Source: CAYJIL01 sp964370235 (lineage in GTDB: Bacteria; Bacteroidota; Bacteroidia; Bacteroidales; Rikenellaceae). From it: a DNA stretch of 15,093 bases. The notes under the pieces were generated by a model. It did no database searches. It was not told where the DNA came from and saw only the letters and a program-made list of their open reading frames with translations. Shown piece after piece: positions 13,917 through 15,093 of the stretch (the first letter of the stretch is position 1; every line of letters starts with the position of its first letter). The position numbers and the translations under genes are program-made. The stretch is from positions 1 through 15,093 of the forward strand of contig CAYJIL010000059.1 in assembly GCA_964370235.1 (NCBI GenBank), written 5' to 3'.

Positions 13917-14600
13917 ATGGAGGTTAAAAATTATAACTCATTAAGAAATAAATTAATTCTTCCTGAGTATGGTAGACACATTCAAGTAATGGTCGAACAT
14001 CTTACCACTATTGAAGATCGTGAAGAGCGTAACCGCATGGCACACAATGTAATTGTTGCGATGGGTAACCTTAATACCACCCTGCGAGATACATCGGATT
14101 TTAGGCATAAACTATGGGATCACCTATTTATTCTATCTAATTTTAAACTAGATGTTGATTCTCCGTACGAAGCTCCCGATAGTACAATGTTCGAACATAA
14201 ACCAGCAAAATTGCAATATCCCGTAGCAAAAAAGGGTTACAAGCAATATGGTAAAAATGTAAGATCGGTAATTGCTGCAATTAAAGATCAGGACGATTCG
14301 CCCGAAAGAGTCGCTGCTGCAATCTCGGCTGCCAAATTTATGAAGGTAAAGTCATATGAATATAATAAGGAATATCCATCTGACGAGATTATCATAAACG
14401 ACATTAAAGCTTTTTCTGATGGCAAAATCGTTCTTGATGAGGATACGCTTAATTCAACAAAACTGAATCATAGAGTACCTGCAAGTAAATCTAAATCGAT
14501 TTTATCTAAGCGCAAAAACGTTAATACTTCGCAATCTTATCGCCGCCCCAACGGTACTGTGCACACTCCAAAGATGGTAGTTCGCCAAAAATCAAGATAA
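13917..14600 (+). CDS. DUF4290-family protein
   Basis: This is a 227-residue cytoplasmic protein with no signal peptide or membrane segment. Residues 3-165 match my recollection of the Bacteroidota-specific DUF4290 family: YNSLRNKLILPEYGRHIQ (6-23), DREERNRMAHNVIVAMGNL (34-52), DFRHKLWDHLFILSNF (61-76) and the Tyr-rich YPVAKKGYKQYGKNV (101-115). The last 45 residues form a strongly basic, Ser/Asn-rich tail (KSKSILSKRKNVN ... MVVRQKSR), likely disordered and perhaps nucleic-acid or ribosome binding. In many Bacteroidota this gene is followed by murA. Here 438 bases of non-coding DNA and a tRNA follow, so that neighbour is absent. The molecular function is unknown. Confidence 0.88.
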   Translation: MEVKNYNSLRNKLILPEYGRHIQVMVEHLTTIEDREERNRMAHNVIVAMGNLNTTLRDTSDFRHKLWDHLFILSNFKLDVDSPYEAPDSTMFEHKPAKLQYPVAKKGYKQYGKNVRSVIAAIKDQDDSPERVAAAISAAKFMKVKSYEYNKEYPSDEIIINDIKAFSDGKIVLDEDTLNSTKLNHRVPASKSKSILSKRKNVNTSQSYRRPNGTVHTPKMVVRQKSR

Positions 14601-14669
14601 GTAGCTCTACTCTGGTGGCTTTATTAATTTATTGTTTTTGTTAACCATTATATTTGATGTTGTAATTTG

Positions 14670-14722
14670 CCTGCTATAAGCAAGTTGTATTTTGTCTAGC
14701 AGGTTTATTTTGATGTTTTTTT
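14670..14722 (+). terminator. Probable terminator of the DUF4290 gene
   Basis: CCTGCTA (14670-14676) pairs with TAGCAGG (14697-14703), with an inner CAA/TTG pair in the 20-nt loop. A T-rich stretch follows (tttattttgatgttttttt, 14704-14722). It lies 70 nt after the stop codon. Confidence 0.6.
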
Positions 14723-14742
14723 GCATAAATTTTATTTATGCA
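14722..14742. other. Perfect 8-bp hairpin in the non-coding region
   Basis: TGCATAAA (14722-14729) pairs with TTTATGCA (14735-14742) around a 5-nt loop. It directly follows the T-run of the terminator and precedes a second small hairpin (CTAACA 14769-14774 with TGTTAG 14778-14783). Its role is unknown: a backup terminator, a binding site or chance. Confidence 0.4.
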
Positions 14743-14975
14743 GTCTGAATGCAAATTTTGTACCAAACCTAACATTTTGTTAGTTTAAATTGTTATTTAG
14801 CAGTAAAGGTTCTGTAAATCAATGGGTATGAGATTGTAATTTTTTATAAGAGTTAACCCAACGACTTTACTTTGAATTAGAATAAATAATTGAAATTTTA
14901 TGCTGTTTTAATTTGTTGTAAATCAAATGATTTTTAAATTTAAGTGATTTTTTATTTAAAAAAGTTCATTAAAAT

Positions 14976-15006
14976 TTTGCAGTTATAAAAATTATTCCTA
15001 CTTTTG
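14976..15006 (+). promoter_or_regulatory. Consensus promoter of the tRNA-Asp gene
   Basis: TTTG (14976-14979), 19 nt of spacer, and TACTTTTG (14999-15006) match the Bacteroidota -33/-7 consensus at every fixed base. It lies 32 nt upstream of the mature tRNA start, so the transcript begins about 25 nt before it. This is the clearest promoter in the window and supports the taxonomic call. Confidence 0.85.
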
Positions 15007-15038
15007 CACTGCAATAAAGGAAACAGCGTTGCATAACT

Positions 15039-15093
15039 GGTGTGGTAGTTCAGCTGGTTAGAATACCTGCCTGTCACGCAGGGGGTCGCGGGT
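15039..15093 (+). tRNA. tRNA-Asp (GUC), 3' end cut by the window
   Basis: The acceptor 5' strand GGTGTGG (15039-15045) is followed by TA, the D-arm with AGCTGGTTA, and the anticodon stem CCTGC/GCAGG around the loop CTGTCAC. The anticodon GTC is at 15073-15075. The variable loop GGGTC and the start of the T-stem (GCGGG) follow. From the D-arm to the T-stem the sequence is nearly identical to bacterial tRNA-Asp. About 55 of roughly 77 bases are present; the T-loop and 3' acceptor strand lie outside. Further tRNAs may follow in the same transcript. Confidence 0.95.

Larger units (their letters stand above)
14601..15038. other. 438-bp AT-rich non-coding region between the DUF4290 gene and tRNA-Asp
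   Basis: I find no convincing reading frame on either strand. The region holds a probable terminator (14670-14703), an 8-bp hairpin (14722-14742), a 6-bp hairpin (14769-14783), and the tRNA promoter (14976-15006). The stretch 14790-14970 shows no structure I can support beyond long A and T runs. Confidence 0.6.

Noticed and set aside
1..15093. CRISPR array, insertion sequence or integrated element
   Set aside because: No evenly spaced identical repeats, no terminal inverted repeats around a transposase and no recombinase were seen. The only exact direct repeat I noticed outside genes is the 11-bp pair at 1020 and 1070.

Overview
The window reads as a core-chromosome segment of a Bacteroidota bacterium, most likely Bacteroidales. 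The grounds are: a lipobox-bearing LptC followed by a CBS/CorC protein and a PpiD-type foldase; a DUF4290 gene; AT-rich start contexts without clear Shine-Dalgarno sites; promoters matching the Bacteroidota -33 TTTG / -7 TAnnTTTG consensus, best seen in front of the tRNA-Asp; and a sigma-54 type AAA+ regulator. I cannot name the genus. I see no integrase, transposase, CRISPR array or phage structural gene.

Layout, left to right. (1) 1-944: the 3' end of an unidentified + strand gene, meeting a compact overlapping minus-strand trio (YtxH-like membrane peptide, Holin-X/YqjE-like membrane protein, small coiled-coil protein). (2) A 225-bp divergent region with a direct repeat, a good promoter and a 5'-UTR hairpin. 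(3) 1170-2822: a POT/PTR2-family peptide transporter, closed by a long hairpin. (4) 2901-4847: a long-chain acyl-CoA/acyl-ACP synthetase followed by a stand-alone acyl carrier protein, ending in a strong terminator. (5) 4979-12290: a co-directional envelope-biogenesis run, made of coaX (type III pantothenate kinase), a beta-barrel outer-membrane protein overlapping coaX by 32 nt, a secreted TPR protein, lipoprotein LptC, a CBS-pair/CorC membrane protein and, after a 179-bp structured leader, the periplasmic foldase PpiD. It ends in a near-ideal bidirectional terminator. (6) 12404-13624: a convergent minus-strand response-regulator-like sigma-54 activator whose receiver domain has lost its phosphoacceptor. 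(7) 13625-13916: an intergenic stretch with a probable promoter, two competing hairpins and what looks like the decayed C-terminal end of a minus-strand gene. (8) 13917-14600: a DUF4290 protein. (9) 14601-15038: an AT-rich gap with several hairpins, then a consensus promoter driving a tRNA-Asp(GUC) cut by the window edge.

Most of the window serves the cell envelope and the coenzyme/lipid supply behind it. CoaX starts CoA synthesis, and CoA donates the 4'-phosphopantetheine carried by the ACP. The synthetase activates fatty acids. LptC moves LPS and PpiD folds exported proteins. The barrel and TPR proteins are probably further envelope components of unknown role.

I did not find an obvious new multi-gene system. 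The observations most worth a second look are several proteins that keep their fold but lose key residues (pseudo-receiver sigma-54 regulator, parvulin without its histidines, POT transporter without the first Glu of ExxER, CorC protein with a reduced membrane domain), the ligase-ACP pair, the YqjD/E/K-like trio, and the remnant and competing hairpins between the regulator and the DUF4290 gene.
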